From: Bdellovibrionales bacterium
GTDB taxonomy: Bacteria > Bdellovibrionota > Bdellovibrionia > Bdellovibrionales > JAMPXM01
NCBI GenBank assembly: GCA_005792225.1
Contig: SXSP01000518.1
Span: forward strand, 1-6,237
DNA length: 6,237 nucleotides
Reading direction: 5' to 3'
The notes under the pieces were generated by a model, which saw only the letters and a program-made list of their open reading frames with translations, was not told the DNA's origin and did not search any database. Of this stretch, positions 1 through 5,965 are shown one piece after another. Position 1 is the stretch's first letter, and each line of letters starts with the position of its first letter. Both the position numbers and the translations under genes were made by a program.

Positions 1-471
1 ATTCTTCCTCTCACGAACCTTTCGGCCCCCTTAGATCCGGTGGGGATCATATTCGCCTTGGCTGCGGGAGGCTGTTGGGCTCTCTACATCATTTTTGGTC
101 AACGAGCCGTGGGGAAGACCCACGCTGGGATTGTAACGTCGCTCGGTATGGCGGCCGGAGCGCTTCTCGTGATTCCGCTCGGTCTCGCTCACGCGGGAAC
201 GAAGCTCTTTGATCTTTCGCTCGCACCAATGGCGCTGGGGATTGGACTCTTATCGAGCGCCATCCCTTACTCACTCGAGATGGTCGCGCTCAAACGCATG
301 CCCGCGAAAAACTTCGGCATCCTCATGAGTATCGAACCCGCAATTGGCGCGCTTTCAGGTTATTTACTTTTGGGCGAATGGCTCACGCTTCTTCAATGGA
401 CTGCCATCGCGTGTGTCATCGCCGCGTCGCTCGGAAGTTCGCTCACGCAAGAGCGTTCGCAAAAGGGTTAA
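1..471 (+). CDS. EamA/DMT-family exporter, RhtA-like (5' partial)
   Basis: C-terminal half of an inner-membrane drug/metabolite transporter. The frame is open from the first base with no stop, so the true start lies outside the window; the GTG at 40 falls mid-domain and is not a credible start. The 156 visible residues hold about five hydrophobic segments (roughly residues 15-31, 44-63, 75-96, 104-124, 131-147), i.e. one EamA repeat. The stretches ALAAGGCWALYIIFGQRA (19-36), SAIPYSLEMVALKRMP (86-101) and LMSIEPAIGALSGYLLLGE (108-126) match the pattern I know from RhtA, the threonine/homoserine exporter of the DMT superfamily. Export of amino acids or related small metabolites by proton exchange is therefore likely, but the substrate cannot be read from sequence. 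The TAA stop (469-471) overlaps the stop of the convergent acyltransferase gene. EamA assignment is strong; the RhtA subtype is a moderate inference. Confidence 0.88.
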   Translation: MLPLTNLSAPLDPVGIIFALAAGGCWALYIIFGQRAVGKTHAGIVTSLGMAAGALLVIPLGLAHAGTKLFDLSLAPMALGIGLLSSAIPYSLEMVALKRMPAKNFGILMSIEPAIGALSGYLLLGEWLTLLQWTAIACVIAASLGSSLTQERSQKG

Positions 472-1658
472 GCGCTCCGTTTCGGCGCATTCGTCGAGAC
501 TGGGCTTTCGGGCGCCAGTTGTGCTCCCGTGAGGCGCGCTGAGAGTCGCAAAAAAGGCTTTTCAACGAGCTGATACACAACCTCGACCAGAACGAGTAAC
601 ACGATCGAATAGTAAACGGCGTCCTTCAAGGTGCCATAGAGTTGGACATTCCACCCTTGAAGAAGGGGCGAACGTTGGATGATTTCGTTGGCAACCCAGT
701 ACGCCGGCATGTGAAACAGGTAGAGGCCGTAGGACCGAGCCCCGAAGTAGTTGAGCACTCTCTCGAGAACGCGATTCCGCAGTGAAAAGAGATCGAGATT
801 TCCGGAAGCCAAAAAAACGACGGCGACACTCAGAACCATCGAGATGATCATTCCGAGTTTGAGGCCGGCCATCTGATCGTTACGGAAGAGCCAGGGCATG
901 GTCCAGATAGAAAGCGCAAGCGCGTAAGCAAAGACAGATCCCATCCGGTGAAAATTTGGTCGTTTAAGCCGGTCAAACCAAGCGCGCAGCTTGTCGTGTT
1001 TCGCCATAGAGACTTCTGCCAGGATGACGCCCGCGGCGAGCTGATCAAACCGCATATCGGAGGCGTAACTGAGATACGTCCAAAGCCGATTTGTCGTCAG
1101 CGGGCGATAGATAGCGGCGATACCGATCACGACGGCGGCGAGAATCCCGACTCTCACGCGTGGGTTCTTGACGAAAAAGGCGAGGAGCGGAAAGAGAAAA
1201 TAAAAATGCTCCTCGACGTTCAGGCTCCAGATCGGAAAGATGTGGATTTCGTAGAGATAAAAACCCTTCACGTAGTTAGCGTAAAACAGAAAGATCGCCT
1301 GCACTTGGCGCAGAACTTCGGCTCCCGTGTAATGACCGAAGGCACCTGACTTATTAAAGAAGGCCCATCCCCAAATCCAGAAGAGAACGCATGCGACTAA
1401 CGCCGGAAGAATTCGGAAAGCCCGCTTTAAATAGAAACGACCGAGGACCTTGGCGGAGCCATTGAGCTTATCGGCATCGCGCCTGAACGCCCGCGTAACG
1501 ACAAAACCAGAGATGACGAAGAAGAGATCAACGCCCGACCAGCCATGCCGAAAATATTCCGGCATGATGAAGATGAACGCCGGAATGTGCAGACAGATCA
1601 CGTAAAAAACCGCGAACCCGCGGAGTGCTTCGATATCGGAGATTCGGTTGGTCTGCAT
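468..1658 (-). CDS. Acyltransferase family 3 membrane protein (OafA/YrhL-like)
   Basis: A 396-residue integral membrane protein of the acyltransferase-3 family, which moves acyl groups (often acetyl) onto surface polysaccharide, LPS O-antigen, peptidoglycan or exported small molecules. Family signatures: EALRGFAV (10-17) with the conserved Arg-Gly; His24 in the first membrane segment, at the position of the catalytic His; WSGVDLFFVISGFVV (40-54); the basic FYLKRAFRILPAL (75-87); and WSLNVEEHFYFLFPLL (144-159). About ten hydrophobic segments follow the usual layout, and the length fits an AT3 domain with no fused SGNH esterase domain, so the acceptor may be handled by another protein. ATG at 1658 places the AT3 motif right at the N-terminus as expected; no convincing Shine-Dalgarno precedes it. 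It lies 70 bp downstream of the LysR gene on the same strand, but no functional link is evident. No polysaccharide genes are nearby, so the acceptor is unknown. Confidence 0.9.
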   Translation of the reverse strand: MQTNRISDIEALRGFAVFYVICLHIPAFIFIMPEYFRHGWSGVDLFFVISGFVVTRAFRRDADKLNGSAKVLGRFYLKRAFRILPALVACVLFWIWGWAFFNKSGAFGHYTGAEVLRQVQAIFLFYANYVKGFYLYEIHIFPIWSLNVEEHFYFLFPLLAFFVKNPRVRVGILAAVVIGIAAIYRPLTTNRLWTYLSYASDMRFDQLAAGVILAEVSMAKHDKLRAWFDRLKRPNFHRMGSVFAYALALSIWTMPWLFRNDQMAGLKLGMIISMVLSVAVVFLASGNLDLFSLRNRVLERVLNYFGARSYGLYLFHMPAYWVANEIIQRSPLLQGWNVQLYGTLKDAVYYSIVLLVLVEVVYQLVEKPFLRLSARLTGAQLAPESPVSTNAPKRSA

Positions 1659-1676
1659 ACCAATATCTTAAGGGAA

Positions 1677-1702
1677 CGAACGGCAGTTGATCCACCCGTT
1701 CG
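1677..1702. repeat. 7-bp perfect inverted repeat between LysR and acyltransferase genes
   Basis: CGAACGG (1677-1683) and CCGTTCG (1696-1702) are exact reverse complements separated by 12 bases. On the minus strand the hairpin sits just after the LysR stop and 18 bp before the acyltransferase start. It lacks a proper T-run (TTCCCTTAAG follows), so it is not a standard intrinsic terminator. It could be a weak terminator, a leader structure or chance. Confidence 0.35.
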
Positions 1703-1728
1703 CGCGCGTCCTCGATGAACGTCCGTAC

Positions 1729-2613
1729 CTAGCGCAGAATCTTTGGAACTTCCTTTTCCATGACCTCGATCACCGCGCGCTCAAGACGTGTGTAATAGGA
1801 CTTCCTGCTGTAACGCAGGTAAACGGGCCTCTTCATCGATGCGAAGCCCTTCACCATGCGAATGGAGTCAGTGTTCTTGAGGGTATGCTTTGGCTTGATC
1901 GCGCGGCCGAGTCCGAGCTGAACGCCCGTCATGATCCCGTTTTCGTCGTGCATGAAACTTCTGGCGTACTTCTTTGGGGGATTTGATTGCGCTTCGAAAA
2001 ACGACTCCGTGATCGTGTCTGTTGGATCAACGTCGAGATAAACGTGCGATCGACTGGTGGGGGATGAGCTCTCGATACAAATGAACTCCTCTTCGCCGAG
2101 TAAAGTTTGAACGACGTCTTTTCTTTGTCCCTCGCGGTTCGCAACGATGAAATCCGTCTTTGAGTAATTTAGCATCTCGTCGAGATGGGCGTTAACGCGG
2201 ACACTGAACTCGATCTGCACGCTGGGATTCACCTTTAAGAACGGAGCAATGGCGGGCATGACAACCGGTTCGATGATGGAAGAGTGCCCGGCGATCCGGA
2301 TCAGGCCTCCGAGTTCACCAGCTTCCTTGGCGCCTCGTAGATCCGCGAGAGCTTCCGATTCAAGAGCGCGCTTCGTCTTTACGTAGAGAAGCAGCTTGTG
2401 CCCGGCTTCGGTCAGCGCCACCCCCTGAGGCGTACGATCGAAGAGCGTTATCTCTAGCGCCTCTTCGAGACCCTGAATACGGCGCGTGAGCGCCGGCTGG
2501 GAGAGATTCAGCACGTGCGTGGCTCGCGTAAAACTGCCCTCCACCGCCACGCCGTAGAAAGCTTCGAGCTGGGCTTCCGAGAGTAAGGGATTTCCGTAGT
2601 TCGCCATGCCCAT
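1729..2613 (-). CDS. LysR-family transcriptional regulator
   Basis: A 294-residue LysR-type regulator of typical family length (about 300). The N-terminal winged helix-turn-helix spans about residues 14-73; LSEAQLEAFYGVAVEGSFTR (11-30), LSQPALTRRIQGLEEAL (37-53) and LFDRTPQGVALTEAG (57-71) are the classic LysR DNA-binding pattern. A linker helix follows to about 95, then an effector-binding domain opening with GGLIRIAGHSSIIEPVVMP and running to the end. Starts at ATG 2613 and ATG 2607 (M1 and M3) are both possible; neither has a well-spaced Shine-Dalgarno, since GGAG lies 15 nt upstream of M1. The gene is divergent from the half-size EamA transporter, 79 bp apart, the usual LysR layout in which the regulator controls itself and its neighbour. 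The effector is not recognisable; an exported metabolite is plausible (inference). Confidence 0.93.
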   Translation of the reverse strand: MGMANYGNPLLSEAQLEAFYGVAVEGSFTRATHVLNLSQPALTRRIQGLEEALEITLFDRTPQGVALTEAGHKLLLYVKTKRALESEALADLRGAKEAGELGGLIRIAGHSSIIEPVVMPAIAPFLKVNPSVQIEFSVRVNAHLDEMLNYSKTDFIVANREGQRKDVVQTLLGEEEFICIESSSPTSRSHVYLDVDPTDTITESFFEAQSNPPKKYARSFMHDENGIMTGVQLGLGRAIKPKHTLKNTDSIRMVKGFASMKRPVYLRYSRKSYYTRLERAVIEVMEKEVPKILR

Positions 2614-2692
2614 TCAATACTTGCATGGCTCCATCAAATCAATGCATTTCCGTAATCTATAAATCTAAACGATACTACGTCAGGAGTTCGTT
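2614..2692. promoter_or_regulatory. Divergent LysR/transporter promoter region with candidate operator
   Basis: AT-rich 79-bp intergenic region. TGCAT (2622-2626) and ATGCA (2642-2646) form an inverted repeat with a 15-bp spacer, and ATGG-CT-CCAT (2625-2634) is a nested palindrome; these are the best candidates for a LysR site. On the plus strand TATAAA (2658-2663) resembles a -10 box with no good -35, as expected for an activator-dependent promoter. On the minus strand CTGACG (2683-2678), 16 bp, TATAGA (2661-2656) is a possible lysR promoter overlapping it. AGGAG (2682-2686), six bases before the ATG at 2693, is a good ribosome binding site for the transporter. Promoter boxes are weak matches and provisional. 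Confidence 0.45.
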
Positions 2693-3115
2693 ATGATTTA
2701 CCTACCCATTCTACTCACAGTTGTATCATCGGCCGCTTATCACTTCACTTTGAAACAGGCGAGTTCGAAGTCATCTCCGTTCGCGGTTCTCTTTTGGTCT
2801 TACCTGATCGCGGCGGTCGTTTGCCTGGTGGCCGTGATCGTCACCAATGGACAAGTTCGAATCACCGCAGACCTGAAAGAGAAAAGCTACCTTCCGGCGC
2901 TTCTCGCTGTTGCGCTGGTCGGCATCGAAGTCGGATATCTGATGTCGTATAAAAACGGTGGAAACGTTGGTCAAGTCTCGATGATTGCCCAGATGCTGTC
3001 GATCATCGTGCTCTTGATCGTCGGCTTCTTCTTGATGAAAGAACCCCTCACCTTGCAAAAGGGTTTGGGTGTGATCACGGCATTGTTCAGCTTTTTGCTC
3101 TTGTCACGTCATTGA
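2693..3115 (+). CDS. Half-size EamA-domain (DMT superfamily) transporter
   Basis: A 140-residue inner-membrane protein consisting of one EamA-like unit. Hydrophobic segments at about 2-22, 30-50, 66-86, 93-116 and 119-139 suggest five membrane spans with a positively charged TLKQ loop after the first. The end, FFLMKEPLTLQKGLGVITAL (111-130), has the EamA signature of a conserved Glu-Pro-Leu-Thr before the last helix. Classical DMT exporters carry two such units (about 300 residues, ten spans), so this protein would have to pair with itself or another half, as single-domain DMT members do. The start is secure: AGGAG lies six bases before the ATG. It is divergent from the LysR gene, which probably controls it. 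The substrate is unknown; amino-acid or small-metabolite export is the default family expectation. Confidence 0.85.
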   Translation: MIYLPILLTVVSSAAYHFTLKQASSKSSPFAVLFWSYLIAAVVCLVAVIVTNGQVRITADLKEKSYLPALLAVALVGIEVGYLMSYKNGGNVGQVSMIAQMLSIIVLLIVGFFLMKEPLTLQKGLGVITALFSFLLLSRH

Positions 3116-3171
3116 GTCGTTCACCGTATGCAGTCCTTGCGACGCTGCTGTTTTTCAAGTTAGCTTGATGC

Positions 3172-4338
3172 GTGTCGAACGCGGCTCTTTCACGAATGAG
3201 ATTTTTTGGCCTAGCGGCTCTGAGCGGCGCGCTTGCGGGATTGTCAGCGACCGCCTTCCTTTGGCTCCTCGCGGAGGCAACTCGTCTGCGCGAGAGTTTT
3301 CCTCATCTCATATGGGGTTTACCGCTGGCCGGGTTTTTCATTGGCTGGAGTTATCATCATTACGGCAGATCAGTCGCAGCGGGGCACGAACTCATTGTCG
3401 AAGAAGTGAGAAATCCTCGCGAACCACTGCCGTTCATTCTGGTGCCCTTCGTCCTTGTCGGAACTCTCCTTACTCACCTCTTCGGTGGGTCCGCGGGTCG
3501 CGAGGGAACGGCAGTCCAAATGGCCGCTGGATTGAGTGATTGGGTTTCCCGAATTTTTCGTCTTTCAAGCGCAGAGAGAACCACGCTCTTGACCATCGGA
3601 GCGGGCGCGGGCTTTTGCGCTGCCATCGGCGCCCCTTGGGCCGGCGTTGCCTTCGGACTTGAGTTCGCGCGCGAGAGAGAAGTTAGGTTTAACACTTTCT
3701 TTGAACGTCTTGTCGCCTCCTTCACCGCATACCTCGTTACGATTTTGCTTCGCGCACCTCACAGCGTTTTCCCCATGCTCGTCGTCACATTCAATCTTGG
3801 AGCATTCGCGAGTGCGATCGCCCTTGGATGCCTTTTCGGTTTAGCCGCATCTGGGTTTTTATGGCTGAAATTTTGGATCGAGAAGACTCAGGCGCAAGTC
3901 AGCTATCCTCCACTTCGTCCCCTCCTCGCTGGCATTTTGCTGGTTTTGGCCTTTCACCTGCTTGGAACGAACCGTTATGCGGGGCTAGGCATTCCCGTGA
4001 TAGAAGAGGCTTTCGTTGGACAGTCGCGTAGTCTCGATCCCTTTTTCAAAGCCGTGTTCACCGCGCTAACAATCGGATCCGGATTTAAGGGAGGAGAGTT
4101 TGTTCCGCTCGTCTTTATCGGAACCACACTCGCTTCCTTGATCGCGAACTGGTTACCCATACACTTTTCGCTGGCGGCGGCGGTCGGATTTGGGGCCGTT
4201 TATGCCGGAGCTACGCTGACACCATATGCTTGTTCCCTGATGGTGATCGAGCTCTTTGGTCTCGACACGGCCCCTTATGCGCTCATTGGGTGTGCCGCAA
4301 GTGCCTACGTTGCCCGACGTTTTCGGCCAAGAAAATAG
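3172..4338 (+). CDS. CLC-family antiporter, fluoride-exporting (CLC-F) type likely
   Basis: A 388-residue inner-membrane CLC protein, shorter than chloride/proton antiporters such as E. coli ClcA (about 470) and close to the roughly 400 of fluoride/proton CLC-F antiporters. THLFGGSAGREGTAVQM (101-117) holds the GREG motif, Glu111 being the gating glutamate; the GREGT form is typical of CLC-F rather than GREGP. GSGFKGGEFVPLVFIG (302-317) is the second pore motif, again CLC-F-like, and TPYACSLMVIELFG (350-363) follows. The canonical chloride-site GSGIP near the N-terminus is absent; the matching segment reads AAGHELIVEEV (69-79), where CLC-F proteins usually have GNNLI or a Met variant. Expected role: proton-driven fluoride expulsion (inference). 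An in-frame TGA at 3166-3168 forces a start at GTG 3172 or ATG 3196; neither has a strong Shine-Dalgarno. No fluoride riboswitch is visible in the 56-bp leader. Confidence 0.88.
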   Translation: MSNAALSRMRFFGLAALSGALAGLSATAFLWLLAEATRLRESFPHLIWGLPLAGFFIGWSYHHYGRSVAAGHELIVEEVRNPREPLPFILVPFVLVGTLLTHLFGGSAGREGTAVQMAAGLSDWVSRIFRLSSAERTTLLTIGAGAGFCAAIGAPWAGVAFGLEFAREREVRFNTFFERLVASFTAYLVTILLRAPHSVFPMLVVTFNLGAFASAIALGCLFGLAASGFLWLKFWIEKTQAQVSYPPLRPLLAGILLVLAFHLLGTNRYAGLGIPVIEEAFVGQSRSLDPFFKAVFTALTIGSGFKGGEFVPLVFIGTTLASLIANWLPIHFSLAAAVGFGAVYAGATLTPYACSLMVIELFGLDTAPYALIGCAASAYVARRFRPRK

Positions 4339-4377
4339 AGTGTCGATCCGATTGACCACGCGTAAAACTCAGGCGAA

Positions 4378-5046
4378 ATGCATGTTATGCAAGGTCTGAA
4401 GTCGAACCAATCATTTTTCCCGGCGCAGAGACGAGAGACGTGGGCACTCACGGCATCCGTGACGTTGCATATGCTCCTGGGCGCCTTCGTTTTATTCATC
4501 AATGACAAGTCCATGCGACCCGCGACTCCGGACATGCCATTGGGGTTTCAGGTGCGCGGAGCAAACTCAATTGAAGTCAGCATCCTTCCAAGTTCCGCAA
4601 CTTCGACGAGAGTTCGCGCTGACGCCGCGAAAATTCTCGTAAGGAAGAAAAAGTCCGCTCTTCAGATGCCAGCGGTCCCTGCGCCACCATCCGTAGGATT
4701 CGCCGATGGAACTAAGTCCGAAGCGCCCGCGGGAAACGAAGCTGGCTTTTCGGCATCCGAGCGCGAGCGTTACCTCTTTGAACTTCGCCTCTTGATCGCG
4801 AATCGAAAAGTCTACCCCTCGCTCTCGCGACGTTTGGGTGAAACCGGCCGCGTGGTAGTTCAGTTTCAAGTGCATCGATCCGGTACGATCCTGGATGCGA
4901 GTCTCAAGAGCCCGAGCTCCCATGAACGTCTGAATCAGGCCGCGCTCAATCTCGTGAGCGGAATTCGCCAATACAGGCCGTTTCCTGAGGGTGATTCTAC
5001 CGAATCCCTGTCGGTCGAGGTTCCGATTGACTACCTTTTAAATTAA
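4378..5046 (+). CDS. TonB-family energy transducer
   Basis: A 222-residue TonB-like protein that would couple the inner-membrane proton gradient (through ExbB/ExbD) to outer-membrane receptors. One N-terminal membrane anchor spans about residues 22-41, and SVTLH places Ser27 and His31 with the same Ser-x3-His spacing as the functional pair in the E. coli TonB anchor. A periplasmic linker (about 45-127) has a short Lys-rich stretch (RKKK, 89-92) and a Pro/Ala run (PAVPAPPS, 98-105), but not the long Pro-Glu/Pro-Lys repeats of E. coli TonB. The C-terminal TonB domain (about 130-222) is clear: RKVYPSLSRRLGETGRVVVQ (143-162), the RSGTILDASLKSPSSHERLN segment (167-186), AAL, and RPFP (200-203). 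ATG 4378 has AGG four bases upstream; ATG 4387 is an alternative. No exbB, exbD or receptor gene is adjacent, so its partner is unknown. Confidence 0.92.
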   Translation: MHVMQGLKSNQSFFPAQRRETWALTASVTLHMLLGAFVLFINDKSMRPATPDMPLGFQVRGANSIEVSILPSSATSTRVRADAAKILVRKKKSALQMPAVPAPPSVGFADGTKSEAPAGNEAGFSASERERYLFELRLLIANRKVYPSLSRRLGETGRVVVQFQVHRSGTILDASLKSPSSHERLNQAALNLVSGIRQYRPFPEGDSTESLSVEVPIDYLLN

Positions 5047-5056
5047 CTGGCCTTGG

Positions 5057-5091
5057 TCACACGTGGCTCGACGATTTACCCTCACACGTGG
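5057..5091. repeat. TCACACGTGG direct repeat, 25-bp period
   Basis: TCACACGTGG occurs at 5057-5066 and again at 5082-5091, exactly 25 bp apart, each copy containing the palindrome CACGTG. The pair fills most of the 56-bp space between tonB and the GFA gene. Two identical 10-mers here suggest an operator for a regulator binding tandem sites about two and a half helical turns apart, or a local duplication. No matching regulator can be named. Confidence 0.45.
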
Positions 5092-5095
5092 AGGG
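5079..5095 (+). promoter_or_regulatory. Hairpin covering the GFA ribosome binding site
   Basis: CCCTC (5079-5083) pairs exactly with GAGGG (5091-5095) around the 7-base loop ACACGTG. The 3' arm is most of the Shine-Dalgarno GGAGGG (5090-5095), placed seven bases before the ATG at 5103. In the mRNA this stem would hide the ribosome binding site, a possible translational brake. The five-base-pair GC-rich stem is short, so function is unproven. Confidence 0.4.
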
Positions 5096-5102
5096 TTGAT
5101 TT

Positions 5103-5450
5103 ATGCAAATGGATGGAAGCTGTCATTGCCAGAAGGTCAAGTTTAAAGCCGAGGGTGAAACCGCCGGCGCGATCACTTGCAATTGTTCGATCTGTCAGCG
5201 CAAGGGTACGATTCTCATCTTTATCCCAACCGACAACTTTCAATTGCTCTCGGGCCGCGACAACTTAACTGATTATCAGTTTGGTTCGAAGTCGATTCAC
5301 CATTATTTCTGCTCGACTTGCGGCGTGACTTCCTTCGCTGAAGGACAAACTCCCGACGGAAAAAAGATGATCGCGATCAATCTCCGTTGCATCGAGGGAA
5401 TTGACCTTGAAAAGGTCTCAACGCAAGCGATTGACGGACGAAGTTTTTAA
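5103..5450 (+). CDS. GFA-family zinc protein (glutathione-dependent formaldehyde-activating type)
   Basis: A 115-residue cytoplasmic protein of the GFA/CENP-V fold, full length for the short form of the family. Zinc-ligand cysteines lie in the expected order: C7-H-C9, C26-N-C28 with C31 (CNCSIC), then C70 and C73 (FCSTCG, 69-74). The C-terminal segment INLRCIEGIDLEKV (92-105) followed by DGRSF is the usual family ending. The founding member, Gfa of Paracoccus, was described as speeding S-hydroxymethylglutathione formation from formaldehyde and glutathione; most relatives are untested and the substrate here is not known. GGAGGG seven bases before the ATG is a strong ribosome binding site, though it lies inside a possible hairpin. 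The 3' end overlaps the convergent HxlR gene by 33 bp. The position beside an HxlR regulator and a DoxX gene hints at electrophile or thiol stress (inference). Confidence 0.9.
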   Translation: MQMDGSCHCQKVKFKAEGETAGAITCNCSICQRKGTILIFIPTDNFQLLSGRDNLTDYQFGSKSIHHYFCSTCGVTSFAEGQTPDGKKMIAINLRCIEGIDLEKVSTQAIDGRSF

Positions 5451-5867
5451 CTCACTTCCCTTCGCCTTTTCTTTGGCATCGAATTTCTCGCGAGATTTTT
5501 CGACGGCGGCCCAATTACGGGTCGCCCACTCCGCGAGCGCCTTCATAGGCTCAAGCACACTTTCACCAAACTTCGTAAGTTCATATTCCACCCTCGGTGG
5601 GACTTCCGGAAAAATCTCACGTTCAACGAAGCCGTCGCGCTCGAGCGCGCGAAGGGTGCTCGTGAGCATCGTTTGTGAGATCCCCTCGATTCCGTGCTTG
5701 AGGTCGGAGAATCTCGCCCGGTGACCCGGCTGGTGCGAGAGCACCATCACGATGAGGATGCTCCATTTATCGCCGATGCGATCGATAAACTGCCGGGTCG
5801 CCATTCCGTCGTTACCCCGGCATTTTTCGATCGTCTCTTTCACCTTGGGATTCCTTGGCTTTTTCAT
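5418..5867 (-). CDS. HxlR-family transcriptional regulator
   Basis: A 149-residue winged helix-turn-helix regulator of the HxlR family. FIDRIGDKWSILIVMVLS (27-44) is the characteristic first helix with the conserved Lys-Trp; RFSDLKHGIEGISQTMLTST (52-71) is the HTH; LRALERDGFVEREIFPEVPP (72-91) followed by RVEYELTKFGESVLEPM is the wing and dimer region. A single Cys16 lies near the N-terminus, in the region where thiol-sensing relatives (YodB, HypR) carry their redox cysteine, but the spacing to Lys-Trp is about five residues longer than usual. The Lys-rich tail after about 122 is not conserved. ATG at 5867 has GGAG seven bases upstream; Met22 is a less likely start. It is divergent from doxX, with palindromic sites between, so it probably represses or controls both genes. 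The last ten codons and stop overlap the GFA gene end. Confidence 0.93.
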   Translation of the reverse strand: MKKPRNPKVKETIEKCRGNDGMATRQFIDRIGDKWSILIVMVLSHQPGHRARFSDLKHGIEGISQTMLTSTLRALERDGFVEREIFPEVPPRVEYELTKFGESVLEPMKALAEWATRNWAAVEKSREKFDAKEKAKGSELKTSSVNRLR

Positions 5868-5881
5868 GGGTACGCTCCACC

Positions 5882-5916
5882 TGACCGAGGCAGAAAATGC
5901 TGCCTACTTCCGGTCA
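5882..5916. repeat. Nested two-part inverted repeat (hairpin) in the hxlR leader
   Basis: Inner arms AGGCAG (5888-5893) and CTGCCT (5900-5905) surround the loop AAAATG. The directly adjoining outer arms TGACCG (5882-5887) and CGGTCA (5911-5916) also match perfectly, leaving only a 5-base bulge (5906-5910). That gives a 12-bp stem. It lies upstream of the hxlR ribosome binding site (CTCC on the plus strand, 5875-5878), so it would be transcribed into the hxlR leader. It has no T-run on either side, so it is not a terminator; an RNA structure or a second protein site is possible. Confidence 0.5.
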
Positions 5917-5932
5917 CCATAGGAGCATTTTA

Positions 5933-5960
5933 ATATTAAGTACGGAATCCGTACTAACAA
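5933..5960 (-). promoter_or_regulatory. Candidate hxlR promoter with operator in its spacer
   Basis: Read on the minus strand, TTGTTA (5960-5955) and TAATAT (5938-5933) resemble -35 and -10 boxes with a 16-bp spacer. The operator palindrome (5939-5955) fills exactly that spacer, so a bound dimer would block polymerase and give autoregulation. This is a visual match, not a computed one. Confidence 0.4.
5939..5955. promoter_or_regulatory. Perfect 17-bp palindrome, probable HxlR operator
   Basis: AGTACGGA and TCCGTACT are perfect 8-bp inverted arms around a single central A. Its place between divergent hxlR and doxX, and its dyad form, fit binding by the dimeric wHTH regulator encoded next door. 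AT-rich sequence (TTAATATTAA, 5930-5939) adjoins it. The link to this HxlR protein is inferred from position. Confidence 0.7.
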
Positions 5961-5965
5961 AAAAT

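Noticed and set aside
40..42. GTG at 40 as start of the first gene
   Set aside because: The frame is open through base 1 with family-like sequence, and the GTG lies mid-way through an EamA exporter; the gene is simply cut by the window edge.
948..1349. Long plus-strand open frame (133 codons) within the acyltransferase gene
   Set aside because: It lies wholly opposite a well-recognised AT3 membrane protein, and its translation is hydrophilic with no recognisable motif; it is a shadow frame.
2360..2626. Alternative minus-strand frame starting at ATG 2626, just after GGAG
   Set aside because: It runs in another frame within the LysR HTH region, is short and shows no family features; GGAG is only two bases from that ATG.
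3130..3155. Possible terminator after the half-size transporter: GCAG/CTGC followed by TG and five T
   Set aside because: The stem is only four base pairs with an 11-base loop, too weak to call an intrinsic terminator.
3116..3171. Fluoride (crcB) riboswitch upstream of the CLC gene
   Set aside because: The 56-bp leader is short and lacks the conserved GG-GAUGG/pseudoknot pattern I would expect; only scattered short complementarity is seen.
4567..4971. Minus-strand open frame of 134 codons opposite tonB
   Set aside because: It mirrors the TonB coding region, including the conserved C-terminal domain, and shows no protein family features.
5401..5724. Plus-strand open frame opposite hxlR
   Set aside because: It overlaps both GFA and hxlR coding sequence; its Ser/Arg-rich translation is typical of an antisense shadow.
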